Assembly (NCBI GenBank): GCA_023428805.1
Contig: JAEYWW010000151.1
Coordinates: 1 to 11,659 of the forward strand
Direction of reading: 5' to 3'
DNA: 11,659 nucleotides
Source: Armatimonadota bacterium
Lineage (GTDB): Bacteria > Armatimonadota > Fimbriimonadia > Fimbriimonadales > Fimbriimonadaceae
The translations under genes and the position numbers were made by a program. Positions within the stretch are counted from its first letter, which is position 1, and every line of letters starts with the position of its first letter. Below are positions 1 to 7,569 of the stretch, piece by piece. The notes under the pieces were generated by a model. That model was not told where the DNA came from, ran no database searches, and worked only from the letters and a program-made list of their open reading frames with translations.

Positions 1-1
1 C

Positions 2-1231
2 ATCTGGGTGCCGTGGATGATCTGGCGGACCCGCCAACGCAAGGAAGCCCCCAACTGGGATGAGCGGCTGGGCAACTACAAAATCAAGCCACTTCCCGAC
101 GACAAGCGGATTTGGTTTCACGCCGTCTCCGCCGGTGAAATGGTCGCGGCGACCCCGATTCTGCGGGAACTGCGGACCTTGCTTCCAGACTTTGAAATCG
201 TGGTCACCACAACAACCAGCAGCGGGCACCAGATTGCGCGGGAGAAGCTGGAAGGGCTCTACGATCACCTGTTCTACTTCCCCATCGACATCATTCGGTT
301 CGCCCTCGGCGCTCTGATTCGGGTTCGCCCTCGGGTGGCGGTGGTCATGGAGACGGAGCTCTGGCTCAACTTTCTGACGGCGGCGAAGAACATCGGCGTT
401 CACACGATGGTCGTGAACGGACGCATGAGCGACCGTGCCTACAGCCGTTCCAAGCCGATTTCATTCTTCTACAAGGCGCTTTTCCGAAAGCTGGATCAAG
501 CCTTGGTGCAATCAGATCGCGATGCGGAGAGATTCGCCGGCCTCGGATTTTCCGACCCAAAAGTGCTCGGCAACTGCAAGTTCGACCAAGCTTTGGAGGG
601 ACTGAACGCCGACCCCGAAGCCATGCGAGCTGAAATCGGAGCGGGCGAGGGCGATTTTGTCGTCGTCGTGGGCAGCACCCGGGGCGAGGAGGATGAGTTG
701 ATCGTGCTGGAAGGATTGCGCAGGGCATTCCCCAAGCTGGATGGCATCCGCATCGTCCACGCTCCGAGGCATATCGAGCGGGCGGAGGAGCTCGCCAAGC
801 GAGCGACTGAGTTCTTTGGGGTGTCGGCAAGACGTTCCCAGAACGAATCCGGCCCCTTCCTGATCCTCGACACCTACGGCGAACTCGCCAAGGTCTACGC
901 GGTGGCGGACGCGGTGGTGATCGGGGGAGGATTCGCCAACATGGGCGGGCAGAACCTCATCCAGCCCCTCGCCCACGGCAAGCCTGTGCTCCATGGGCCT
1001 CACATGCAGAATTTCCGCGATGTCACCGCCATGGCGGACGAAGCGGGAGCCGCTCTGCCCTGCGCGGATGCCCGGCAGCTCGGCGATGCTCTTTTGAAAC
1101 TGAAATCCGATCCTTCTCAGCGCAATCTCATGGGTGAGCGGGCGGCGAAATTGGTGAAGGACAATGTCGGTGCAGCGCGCAAGTATGCGGAAGCGATAGC
1201 ATCCGCAGCTCAGAGAGAGCGAGGCGATTGA
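2..1231 (+). CDS. waaA: 3-deoxy-D-manno-octulosonic acid (Kdo) transferase, 5'-partial
   Basis: This enzyme transfers Kdo from CMP-Kdo to the lipid A precursor at the inner membrane, an early step in LPS core synthesis. The frame is open to the left edge (Ile-Trp, then a GTG at 8), and family members have a hydrophobic N-terminal anchor before the W-x-E-R-L-G stretch seen here, so perhaps 20 or more residues lie outside the window. Counting from the GTG at 8 (407 residues), the N-terminal GT-B domain carries H-A-V-S-A-G-E with the expected catalytic Glu44, E-T-E-L-W at 115-119 and N-G-R-M-S-D-R at 137-143. The C-terminal nucleotide-binding domain carries A-P-R-H at 252-255, G-G-G-F at 306-309 and G-P-H-M-Q-N-F-R-D from 330. 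The usual G-G-H-N-x-L-E-P is here G-G-Q-N-L-I-Q-P, so His and Glu are both replaced by Gln. The stop is TGA, 18 bases before the next gene. Confidence 0.93.
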   Translation: MWVPWMIWRTRQRKEAPNWDERLGNYKIKPLPDDKRIWFHAVSAGEMVAATPILRELRTLLPDFEIVVTTTTSSGHQIAREKLEGLYDHLFYFPIDIIRFALGALIRVRPRVAVVMETELWLNFLTAAKNIGVHTMVVNGRMSDRAYSRSKPISFFYKALFRKLDQALVQSDRDAERFAGLGFSDPKVLGNCKFDQALEGLNADPEAMRAEIGAGEGDFVVVVGSTRGEEDELIVLEGLRRAFPKLDGIRIVHAPRHIERAEELAKRATEFFGVSARRSQNESGPFLILDTYGELAKVYAVADAVVIGGGFANMGGQNLIQPLAHGKPVLHGPHMQNFRDVTAMADEAGAALPCADARQLGDALLKLKSDPSQRNLMGERAAKLVKDNVGAARKYAEAIASAAQRERGD

Positions 1232-1237
1232 TTCGTG

Positions 1238-1243
1238 TAAACT
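1238..1243 (+). promoter_or_regulatory. putative -10 box (TAAACT) giving a leaderless start at 1250
   Basis: TAAACT lies six bases before the ATG at 1250, preceded by TG. No Shine-Dalgarno sequence is visible between the waaA stop and this ATG. I see no good -35 box. The TAA inside the hexamer is also the in-frame stop that rules out an upstream start, so part of the resemblance could be chance. The same arrangement recurs before three other genes here. Confidence 0.45.
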
Positions 1244-1249
1244 GACCTC

Positions 1250-2428
1250 ATGGATCGTCGGGAGTTTCTGCAGTGGAGCGGAGCGTTTGCCGCCAGCGGC
1301 CTGCTTCTTCGAGATATTCCGTCCGTTGACGCAGTAATTCAGGATGCGCCTGCCCTGGGCGGGATGCCGATGCTCCAGAACCCAACCGACTCCGGCGTCA
1401 CCGTCTTAATCCCGGTCAACCGACTCTCGACCGCATGGGTTGAGTACGGCTCCACCCCCAGCCTCGGTCAAACTGCGATCCCGCTCGAATACGGTCTCCA
1501 TCCGCTCAATGCCCGAATTCATAAGATCAAAATCACGGGCTTGAAGCCGGGCCAACCGCTCTACTACCGGGTTCATGTCGCGGGCATCGACTTCAAAGGG
1601 CCTTATCAAATCAAACGCCTCGCGACGGAGTCCACCGACATCCTGCGAACGAAGACCCTCAACCCCCACATCGACACCGCCCAGGTTGCCTTCATCAACG
1701 ACACCCACGAGAAGGCCGATGTCCTCGGTGCGCTCGGAGATCGCCTGAGCGTCATGAAGCCGGACTTAGTCTTCTGGAACGGAGACGTCTTCAACGACGT
1801 GCGCAGCGACGATCAGATCTTCCGCCAGTTCGTCAATCCTTCCAAGGCCGCGTTTGCCGCCTCTTCCCCGATTGCTTTTGTCAGCGGCAACCATGATGTC
1901 CACGGAGTTCATGCACGGGAACTGAGCCGGTTTGTGGACACGCCCGACGACCTTCGCTGCTACATTCTTCGCCAGGGGCCAGTCGCATTCGTCGTGATGG
2001 ACACGGGCGAGGACAAGCCCGACGAGCACCCCGTCTATGCGGGTCTTGGAGGATTCGCGCTCTACCGCCGACAGCAGCGGGAGTGGCTTGAGCGCGCGCT
2101 CAAGACCCCCGTCTTCCGCTCCGCCCCCTACAAAATTCTCGTCTGCCACATCCCCTTCTTCAATGAGTGGGACAGCCCAGATTCCCGCGAGCAATGGATG
2201 GGGCTGCTGCGGGAAGCAGGAGTTCGGCTCGCCATCCACGGACACGTCCACGAACCGAGCCTCACCCTCAAGGGCGGCGAAGTCCCCTGGATTCAGATGA
2301 TCGGAGGTGGACCGAGCATGGACAGCGCAACGATCATCGAGGCCAAAGCAGACCGTAGTCAACTCAAAGTCGTCATGCGGAATCTCCAGGGAAAGACCAT
2401 TCACGAAGCCGAAGTGCCGCACCCATAA
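1250..2428 (+). CDS. Tat-exported calcineurin-like metallophosphoesterase
   Basis: This is a predicted exported metal-dependent phosphoesterase of 392 residues; the substrate is unknown. The N-terminus has a twin-arginine motif (D-R-R-E-F-L-Q, residues 2-8) followed by a hydrophobic stretch to about residue 20, so it is probably exported folded. Residues about 40-125 look like the fibronectin-like domain that precedes purple acid phosphatase catalytic domains (W-V-E-Y-G-S-T, then G-L-K-P-G-Q-P-L-Y-Y-R-V). The catalytic domain has the full metal-ligand set in order: D151-x-H153, G-D179 with N182, G-N-H-D at 213-216, H300 and G-H-x-H at 331-334. The ATG at 1250 is the only plausible start, because TAA at 1238 is in frame with no other start between. 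It begins 18 bases after waaA, so read-through is possible, but a -10-like hexamer suggests its own promoter. The family assignment is firm; the substrate cannot be told from sequence. Confidence 0.9.
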   Translation: MDRREFLQWSGAFAASGLLLRDIPSVDAVIQDAPALGGMPMLQNPTDSGVTVLIPVNRLSTAWVEYGSTPSLGQTAIPLEYGLHPLNARIHKIKITGLKPGQPLYYRVHVAGIDFKGPYQIKRLATESTDILRTKTLNPHIDTAQVAFINDTHEKADVLGALGDRLSVMKPDLVFWNGDVFNDVRSDDQIFRQFVNPSKAAFAASSPIAFVSGNHDVHGVHARELSRFVDTPDDLRCYILRQGPVAFVVMDTGEDKPDEHPVYAGLGGFALYRRQQREWLERALKTPVFRSAPYKILVCHIPFFNEWDSPDSREQWMGLLREAGVRLAIHGHVHEPSLTLKGGEVPWIQMIGGGPSMDSATIIEAKADRSQLKVVMRNLQGKTIHEAEVPHP

Positions 2429-2429
2429 T

Positions 2430-2472
2430 CTAGGAAGCCTCTCGTCAGAAGTTCTAGACCTAGCTAATCTAG
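2430..2472. promoter_or_regulatory. CTAG-rich intergenic cluster, possible regulatory sites
   Basis: The gap between the phosphoesterase stop and the next gene holds four CTAG tetranucleotides at 2430, 2454, 2460 and 2469. By eye, the only other copies in the window are three in the gap at 10126-10171 and one inside a gene at 10612. The last copy ends 29 bases before the putative -10 box at 2502. One copy sits in the 6-base palindrome TCTAGA at 2453-2458. The function is unknown; this could be an operator or part of a weak terminator. Confidence 0.35.
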
Positions 2473-2477
2473 TTTTT
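2454..2477 (+). terminator. weak hairpin followed by a T-run
   Basis: CTAGA at 2454-2458 can pair with TCTAG at 2468-2472 around a nine-base loop, followed directly by five Ts (2473-2477) and, shortly after, another six Ts. The stem is short and AT-rich, so this would be a weak terminator for the phosphoesterase transcript. The same bases make up most of the CTAG cluster, and the two readings compete. Confidence 0.3.
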
Positions 2478-2501
2478 GAATCTTTTTTGAAGATTTAGCT
2501 G

Positions 2502-2507
2502 TATTCT
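2502..2507 (+). promoter_or_regulatory. putative -10 box (TATTCT) giving a leaderless start at 2515
   Basis: TATTCT lies seven bases before the ATG at 2515 in an AT-rich stretch (2461-2514) that contrasts with the GC-rich genes. TTGAAT at 2476-2481 could be a -35 box, but the 20-base spacer is long. No Shine-Dalgarno sequence is present, so transcription probably starts at or next to the ATG. Confidence 0.5.
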
Positions 2508-2514
2508 GTACATC

Positions 2515-4182
2515 ATGAGCCGTCTTCGGACCATTCTTCCCCTGCTCCTGCCCTTCGCGGCGATCCCGGCCCTGGCGCAGAAGCTCGACCCGGAAACCGA
2601 AAAGAAGCTGGACGAAGTCTTTGCTCCCTGGAATGTCAAAGATCAGCCCGGCGGAGTCGCAGGGGTCTACATGGACGGCAAACTGGTTTACTCCAAGGGC
2701 TTCGGACTGGCCAACTTGGAGCACGGCGTCCCGCTCACAGCGGACAGCGTGATGGACATCGGATCGGTGAGCAAGCATTTCACCGCCACCTGCATTCTTC
2801 TCCTCCAGGAGGAGGGCAAGCTGAATCTCGACGACGAAGTTCAGACCCACATCAAGGAGCTGCCGAAGTTCTCCAAGCCGATCACCCTCCGCCAGTTGAT
2901 GAATCACACGAGCGGATTGCGGGACTACTTCACCCTCTTCGCCCTCAAGGGGTGGAACATGCTCGACACGCTCGAGATGCGGCGGGTGCTCGACCTTCTG
3001 CACAAGCAGCGGGACCTCAATTTCGAACCAAACACCAGTTGGAACTACTGCAACACCGGCTATCTCCTGCTGGGCGAAGTGGTCGCCCGGACCAGCGGAA
3101 AACCCCTCGCAACCTATGCCAAGGAGAACATCTTCGACAAGCTCGGCATGGAGAACACTCGGTTCCACGCATCCAACGTCGAACTCGTCAAAAACCGCGC
3201 TCAAAGCTACACCAAAGGCGGTGGGACTCAATATTTCGCGCTCAACAGCAGCTTGGAACTCATCGGCGATGGCGGCGTCTTGACCACCCTGGCCGACATG
3301 GCCAAGTGGGACTCGAATTTCAACAAAAACAAGCTGGGCAAGGGCGACTCGGATTTCTTTGCGCCGATGCTTGTCACGGCGAAGCTGAGTTCCGGCGCGG
3401 ACACCAAGTACGGCGGCGGGTTGTTCATCGACGAATACAAGGGGGTCAAGAGGATTTCGCACGGAGGCGACTGGCTGGCATTCTCCGCTCAGTATTCGCG
3501 CTATCCCGAACACAAGATTTCGATCTGCACTTTCGGCAACGATGGAACTCAGCTTGCCAAGTCCATGAACGCCAAGGCGGCGGAAGTGCTGCTGTCCAAA
3601 TTCATCAAAGCCGAGCCCGCCCCCGGTGAACTCCGCGCTGTGCCTTTGGAAATGCCGAAGAAGGAAGCGATTGTTGGCCGCTGGATGATCAAAGGGGTGG
3701 CTCCGATGACGCTCCGTTTGGAAGGCCCGGCTCTCCGCCTGCAAGTGGACGGACAACCCGCCCTGCCCTTGCTTGCCCTGGAGGAAACCAAGTTCTTCAT
3801 CAACGAGCCGCGAGTCGAGATCACTTTTGAGAAGGACGCCGACGGCAAGATCAACAAGGGGCATCTCAAGCAGGGACCAGCCAACTTTGAATTGACAAGG
3901 ATGGAGGATTTCAAGCCGAGTGATGAGCTGTTCTCGTCCGTCGAGGGACTCTATTACTCAACCGAGCTTGATCTCTATTACCGTCTCTCCCGCAATGGAG
4001 ACAACATCAAGCTCTCCTTCGAAGGTCAGGACATCGACTTCATGACTTTTGAGAGCGACAAGAAGCTGAACGGCCAAGGCGTTCAAGCCGACATCGTCCG
4101 CGACGATTCAGGCAAGGTGGTCGCGCTGCTGTTCCAAGCAGGCCGCGCCCTGAATCTGAGATTCGATCGCGCCATCCGCTGA
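2515..4182 (+). CDS. secreted beta-lactamase-family serine hydrolase
   Basis: This is a predicted exported serine hydrolase of the class C beta-lactamase / D,D-peptidase / esterase fold, 555 residues. A Sec signal peptide spans residues 1-21, with likely cleavage after A-L-A. The active-site motifs are in order: S84-V-S-K87 with the nucleophilic serine, Y178-C-N180, and H316-G-G in the place of the K-T-G triad. H-T-S-G-L-R-D-Y at 131-138 is also typical. The hydrolase domain ends near 370; the remaining about 180 residues look like the beta-rich C-terminal domain often attached to this family. H-x-G in place of K-T-G is common in the esterase and peptidase branches, so resistance to beta-lactam drugs should not be assumed. 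TGA in frame at 2488 leaves ATG 2515 as the only plausible start. The gene has its own putative promoter and a CTAG-rich upstream region. The substrate is unknown. Confidence 0.9.
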   Translation: MSRLRTILPLLLPFAAIPALAQKLDPETEKKLDEVFAPWNVKDQPGGVAGVYMDGKLVYSKGFGLANLEHGVPLTADSVMDIGSVSKHFTATCILLLQEEGKLNLDDEVQTHIKELPKFSKPITLRQLMNHTSGLRDYFTLFALKGWNMLDTLEMRRVLDLLHKQRDLNFEPNTSWNYCNTGYLLLGEVVARTSGKPLATYAKENIFDKLGMENTRFHASNVELVKNRAQSYTKGGGTQYFALNSSLELIGDGGVLTTLADMAKWDSNFNKNKLGKGDSDFFAPMLVTAKLSSGADTKYGGGLFIDEYKGVKRISHGGDWLAFSAQYSRYPEHKISICTFGNDGTQLAKSMNAKAAEVLLSKFIKAEPAPGELRAVPLEMPKKEAIVGRWMIKGVAPMTLRLEGPALRLQVDGQPALPLLALEETKFFINEPRVEITFEKDADGKINKGHLKQGPANFELTRMEDFKPSDELFSSVEGLYYSTELDLYYRLSRNGDNIKLSFEGQDIDFMTFESDKKLNGQGVQADIVRDDSGKVVALLFQAGRALNLRFDRAIR

Positions 4183-4192
4183 TCCGCCCAAG

Positions 4193-4213
4193 CCCGGTGC
4201 GAGGAGCGCCGGG
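4193..4213 (+). terminator. GC-rich hairpin between serine hydrolase gene and recN
   Basis: CCCGGTGC (4193-4200) pairs with GCGCCGGG (4206-4213), giving eight base pairs with one G-T wobble and a five-base loop. No T-run follows, so it is not a classical intrinsic terminator. It may slow transcription or protect the 3' end of the upstream message. Confidence 0.35.
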
Positions 4214-4233
4214 AATCCGTCTGAAATGATCGG

Positions 4234-5898
4234 ATGATTCTGGAGATCAGCGTCGAGAATATCGCGATCATCGACCGGGCGCAATTGCGTCTGGGATCGG
4301 GATTCACGGCGCTGACCGGCGAGACCGGCGCGGGCAAGTCGCTGGTGATCGACTCCATCGGCCTTGTTCTGGGCGGACGGGCAGATTCAGACTTGGTGCG
4401 CGCTGGCAGCGTGCGGGGCTCCGTCAGCATGGCGGTCGACCTCTCCGATTCACCGGCGGCCCGAGCGAAATGCCTGGAGTTGGGCGTGGAGATCGAAGAA
4501 AACCTCCTGGTCATCCAGCGCGATCTGGCGGCGGAGGGGCGGTCAACAGCACGGTTGAATGGCCGAACCGCCCCCGCCACCGCCCTGCGCGAAATTGGGG
4601 CATTGCTGGTCGATCTACACGGCCAACACGACCACCAGGCCCTCCTCCATCCCGAACGGCAGATTGAATTTCTGGATGCCTGGATCGGCTCCGAATGTGA
4701 AGCCCTCAAGTTTGCAGTTGGCGAAAAATACGCCGTGGTTGAGGCGATCCGGCGCAAGATTTCGGCTCTGAGAAGCCATCGCCGCGACCGCGAACAGCGG
4801 GTGGATATGCTGCGATTTCAGATCGAAGAGATCACGGCGGTTGACCCGATGCCCGGCGAAACCGAGGAGCTGCAGAACACTCTGCGACGCCTGCAAAACT
4901 CGGAAAAACTCTCCCAAGCCTCGCTCATGGCGTCCGAGCTGCTGCAGGATCAAGAGAGCTCAGCCAGCGAGCTTCTTTCGTCCGCCCTCCGCTCCCTCGA
5001 GCAGGCTGCGGTGCTGGATTCTTCGCTGGAAGAAACTCTCGCGCCGCTTCGCGCGGCGTCCGTTCACCTTGAGGACGCCGTCCGCGCCATCCGTTCGTAC
5101 GTGGACACCCTCGAAGTCGATCCCGGAACACTTGAAGAGACCGCCGCTCGAATCGATGCCCTCGGAAAATTGCGGCGCAAATACGGCGACACAGAAGAGG
5201 CCATTCTCGACTACCTCGCCAAAGCTGAGGAAGAACTGGCGACTTTGGAAGACGCTGATTCCAACGAAGAAGCCCTGCAGGCAGACATGGACCGGGAATC
5301 AGAGCGGCTGCAGAAAGCCGCCGACGAATTGACCAAGCTCCGAACGTCCAAAGCCATTGAATTCGGCAAGGCAGCCCTGAGCCACATTCGAGATTTGGGG
5401 ATGGAGAAAGCCGAATTTGAAGCCAATATCCAGAGCCGCGCCATCGATGCTGCAGGTCAGGACGACTTGGAGCTCTCCTTCTCCGCCAACCCGGGCGAGC
5501 CGATGATGCCGCTCAATCGAGTCGCCTCCGGCGGCGAACTCTCCCGTGTGATGCTCGCCATCAAGGCGGCGTCTGCGGGCCGTGCGGGGGTGCCGACCTT
5601 GATCTTCGACGAAGTCGACACCGGGCTCAGCGGCCGCGCCGCCGCCACGATGGCCCGGAAATTGGAGGAGCTGGCGGGTCATCGCCAGGTGATCGTGATC
5701 AGCCACCTGCCGCAAATCGCCGGGAAGGCGACTGAGCACTTCCGGATTGAGAAAGTCGAGGATGGCGGGCGAAGTGTGACGAGAATCACCCACTTGGACG
5801 GCCAGGAGAGGGTGGAGGAAATCGCGCGGATGCTGGCCGGAGAGAAGATCGGAGATTCCGCCATCGCCAACGCGCGCGAGCTTCTGGGCTTGGCTTGA
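4234..5898 (+). CDS. recN: DNA repair protein RecN
   Basis: RecN is an SMC-like ATPase that acts early in double-strand break repair by gathering DNA ends in the cytoplasm. This copy is 554 residues, the usual length. It has Walker A G-E-T-G-A-G-K-S at 29-36, the family's R-S-T-A-R-L-N-G-R at 103-111 and L-H-G-Q-H-D-H-Q at 128-135, then a charged central region (about 160-400) expected to form the coiled-coil arms, then the ABC signature S-G-G-E-L-S-R at 432-438, Walker B T-L-I-F-D-E-V-D at 455-462 and the H-loop S-H-L-P-Q-I-A at 490-496. All ATPase motifs are intact. TGA at 4222-4224 is in frame upstream, so ATG 4234 is the only plausible start. No Shine-Dalgarno sequence is visible; TGAAAT at 4222-4227 is a poor -10 match six bases upstream. 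I see no LexA-type palindrome. The stop overlaps the beginning of the next open frame, but that gene's true start is about 45 bases further on. Confidence 0.97.
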   Translation: MILEISVENIAIIDRAQLRLGSGFTALTGETGAGKSLVIDSIGLVLGGRADSDLVRAGSVRGSVSMAVDLSDSPAARAKCLELGVEIEENLLVIQRDLAAEGRSTARLNGRTAPATALREIGALLVDLHGQHDHQALLHPERQIEFLDAWIGSECEALKFAVGEKYAVVEAIRRKISALRSHRRDREQRVDMLRFQIEEITAVDPMPGETEELQNTLRRLQNSEKLSQASLMASELLQDQESSASELLSSALRSLEQAAVLDSSLEETLAPLRAASVHLEDAVRAIRSYVDTLEVDPGTLEETAARIDALGKLRRKYGDTEEAILDYLAKAEEELATLEDADSNEEALQADMDRESERLQKAADELTKLRTSKAIEFGKAALSHIRDLGMEKAEFEANIQSRAIDAAGQDDLELSFSANPGEPMMPLNRVASGGELSRVMLAIKAASAGRAGVPTLIFDEVDTGLSGRAAATMARKLEELAGHRQVIVISHLPQIAGKATEHFRIEKVEDGGRSVTRITHLDGQERVEEIARMLAGEKIGDSAIANARELLGLA

Positions 5899-5934
5899 CC
5901 AAAACGCAGCTATTTTTGGAGCGTTCTATTCCCC

Positions 5935-5938
5935 GGAG
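5935..5938 (+). promoter_or_regulatory. Shine-Dalgarno sequence GGAG for the DUF4139-type gene
   Basis: GGAG ends seven bases before the ATG at 5946 and four before the ATG at 5943. It is the one clear ribosome binding site in the window and argues for a start at 5946 instead of the TTG at 5895. A TATTTT hexamer at 5911-5916 could be the matching -10 box for a short-leader transcript. Confidence 0.55.
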
Positions 5939-5945
5939 ATTGATG

Positions 5946-7514
5946 ATGAAGTCCCTTACATCCTTGGCTGCATTGGCGCTGATTGGCGTCGCATCTGCCC
6001 AAACCACAAAAGTCCAGGAAACCCGCATCGCGGGAGTTTCGATGTTCAAGAATGGCTACGCTGTGGTCCTTCGAGAGACCAGCATCCCCGGCGACCAGGC
6101 GTTTCTCATGCCCGGAGTGCCCGCCGCCGCGCTCGGCACATTCTGGCTCCAAGGGTCGAACGGAGTGAAGATTTCGGAGGCCGTATCGACCACAATTGCG
6201 CAGCGATTCCAGCGCCCCGTCACCAGCCTCGATGAAATACTGCAGGCCAACGTAGGCAAGGAAGTGACGCTTCACGTGATGAAGCCGGGCGAAATGAAGC
6301 CGATGGCGGTCGAAGGCAAGCTGCTGACCTGGCAGGGGCAATTTGTGGTCATCGAAGGCCGAGGCAACACCACTGTCTCGATCAACAAGAGCAATATCAA
6401 CGAAATCAGCGGAGCAACGGGCACATTCAGCTATCAGCTTTCCGGCGAGCAGCAGACCCGCGTGATCCGCCTCAAGGCAGCCGGCCCGGCGGGCGGCAAG
6501 GTCTTCTCCATCTCCCTTGAGCGCGGCCTTTCCTGGGCTCCCGCCTACGCGATTGAGCTGCTGGAAGACAACAAGCTCCGGGTGACCGGAAAGGCCACGA
6601 TCATCAACGAATTGGGCGAGTTGAGCAACGTCGAGGCGCGGCTCATCACCGGCTTCCCCAACATTCGCTTCATCGGTTCTGAAGATCCGTTCACATCTTC
6701 CCAAGGCATGTTCCAGTTCCTGCAGGGCCTGGGAGGAATGCCCGGTGGTTCTGCCGGAGGGGGAGGCGCCATGGCGGGCAACGCTCAGCGGGCCCGGGAA
6801 GCTGATTCGGACATGGAGATGGGCTTCCAAGTGATGACGCCCAACAACCTGGAAGGCTTCCAGGCTGAAGACCTCTTCTTCTACCGCCGTCCAGGCGTGA
6901 CCTTGAAGCCGGGCGAGCGCGGCTATTATGTTCTTTTTGAAGGTGAGGGTGCCTACGAGCAATACTTTACAACCGATCTCTTCGCATGGAACGACATGAA
7001 CCGGGACATCAGCGCGCCAGTAGATGCCGCGGATGTTTGGAACACGATCCAGTTCAAGAACCCGATCAGCCAGCCGCTGACCACCGCCGCCGCCACCGTG
7101 ATGAAGAGCGGTGAAATCCTGGGTCAGGACATGATGACCTACACCTCGACGGGAGGCTCCGCGAAGCTGAAGATCACAAAGGCGATGGACATCAATGTCC
7201 GAAGCGAATCCGAAATGATCAACCGCGTCCCGTCAGACATCAAGGATCGGGACGGCCGCGTGATCTACGACATCGTGACGGTGCGGGGCAAGGTCTCCGC
7301 TGTCAGCCTGCGGCCCAAGAACGTCGATCTGCGCATCACCTACACCCTGGATGGCGAGCTTCGGACGACAGCCCCAAACGGTGAAGTCTCCAAATCAACG
7401 GTCAACCTCGCGCAAATCAACCCGCGGAGCATCATCAAGTGGAAGGCGAATCTGGAACCCGGGAAGAAGCAGGACTTCACGTTCGAGTACACGATGCTTG
7501 TTCCCGCACGTTGA
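5946..7514 (+). CDS. secreted DUF4139-type (MuiA-like) protein
   Basis: This is a predicted exported protein of 522 residues with a Sec signal peptide at 1-18, cleaved after A-S-A. The central and C-terminal parts resemble the DUF4139 family, beta-rich proteins of unclear function related in name to the mucoidy inhibitor MuiA. The resemblance rests on S-L-E-R-G-L-S-W-A-P-A-Y near 190-200, the following I-N-E-L-G-E-L-S-N-V-E-A-R-L-I-T-G-F-P stretch, and the closing L-E-P-G-K-K-Q-D-F-T-F-E-Y-T-M-L-V. A glycine-rich, low-complexity linker at about 261-276 splits that domain. No catalytic motif is visible. The frame is open back to a TTG at 5895 overlapping the recN stop, but the Shine-Dalgarno sequence and signal peptide favour ATG 5946 (ATG 5943 is possible). 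The gene ends 18 bases before a strong terminator. The family call is fairly sure; the function is not known. Confidence 0.82.
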   Translation: MKSLTSLAALALIGVASAQTTKVQETRIAGVSMFKNGYAVVLRETSIPGDQAFLMPGVPAAALGTFWLQGSNGVKISEAVSTTIAQRFQRPVTSLDEILQANVGKEVTLHVMKPGEMKPMAVEGKLLTWQGQFVVIEGRGNTTVSINKSNINEISGATGTFSYQLSGEQQTRVIRLKAAGPAGGKVFSISLERGLSWAPAYAIELLEDNKLRVTGKATIINELGELSNVEARLITGFPNIRFIGSEDPFTSSQGMFQFLQGLGGMPGGSAGGGGAMAGNAQRAREADSDMEMGFQVMTPNNLEGFQAEDLFFYRRPGVTLKPGERGYYVLFEGEGAYEQYFTTDLFAWNDMNRDISAPVDAADVWNTIQFKNPISQPLTTAAATVMKSGEILGQDMMTYTSTGGSAKLKITKAMDINVRSESEMINRVPSDIKDRDGRVIYDIVTVRGKVSAVSLRPKNVDLRITYTLDGELRTTAPNGEVSKSTVNLAQINPRSIIKWKANLEPGKKQDFTFEYTMLVPAR

Positions 7515-7532
7515 TTCGAATCGGGAAGGAAA

Positions 7533-7567
7533 GAGCCCTCAAGCAGTTGCTTGAGGGCTCAATTTTT
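7533..7567 (+). terminator. strong intrinsic terminator between convergent genes
   Basis: GAGCCCTCAAGC (7533-7544) pairs perfectly with GCTTGAGGGCTC (7549-7560) around a four-base AGTT loop; five Ts follow at 7563-7567. On the minus strand the same hairpin is followed by a pyrimidine-rich tract beginning TTTCC, so it probably also stops transcription from the peptidase gene, whose stop codon ends at 7570. It therefore serves as a shared bidirectional terminator, better on the plus strand. Confidence 0.9.
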
Positions 7568-7569
7568 CG

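Noticed and set aside
2464..3864. A 466-codon open frame on the minus strand opposite the serine hydrolase gene
   Set aside because: The sense strand encodes an intact family member with all catalytic motifs and a signal peptide. The antisense frame has no recognisable domain and its codon pattern is that expected of a shadow in GC-rich DNA.
4183..4233. LexA/SOS operator upstream of recN
   Set aside because: recN is SOS-controlled in many bacteria, but I see no CTG-N10-CAG or GAAC-N4-GTTC type dyad here. The only dyad is the GC-rich hairpin at 4193-4213.
5895..5945. Upstream TTG start for the DUF4139-type protein, overlapping the recN stop
   Set aside because: It would place 17 charged residues before a good signal peptide and ignores the GGAG at 5935-5938.
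5910..6962. A 350-codon open frame on the minus strand opposite the DUF4139-type gene
   Set aside because: It has a high content of His, Arg and Gly typical of antisense frames, no recognisable motif, and no start signals; the plus-strand frame has a signal peptide and a Shine-Dalgarno sequence.
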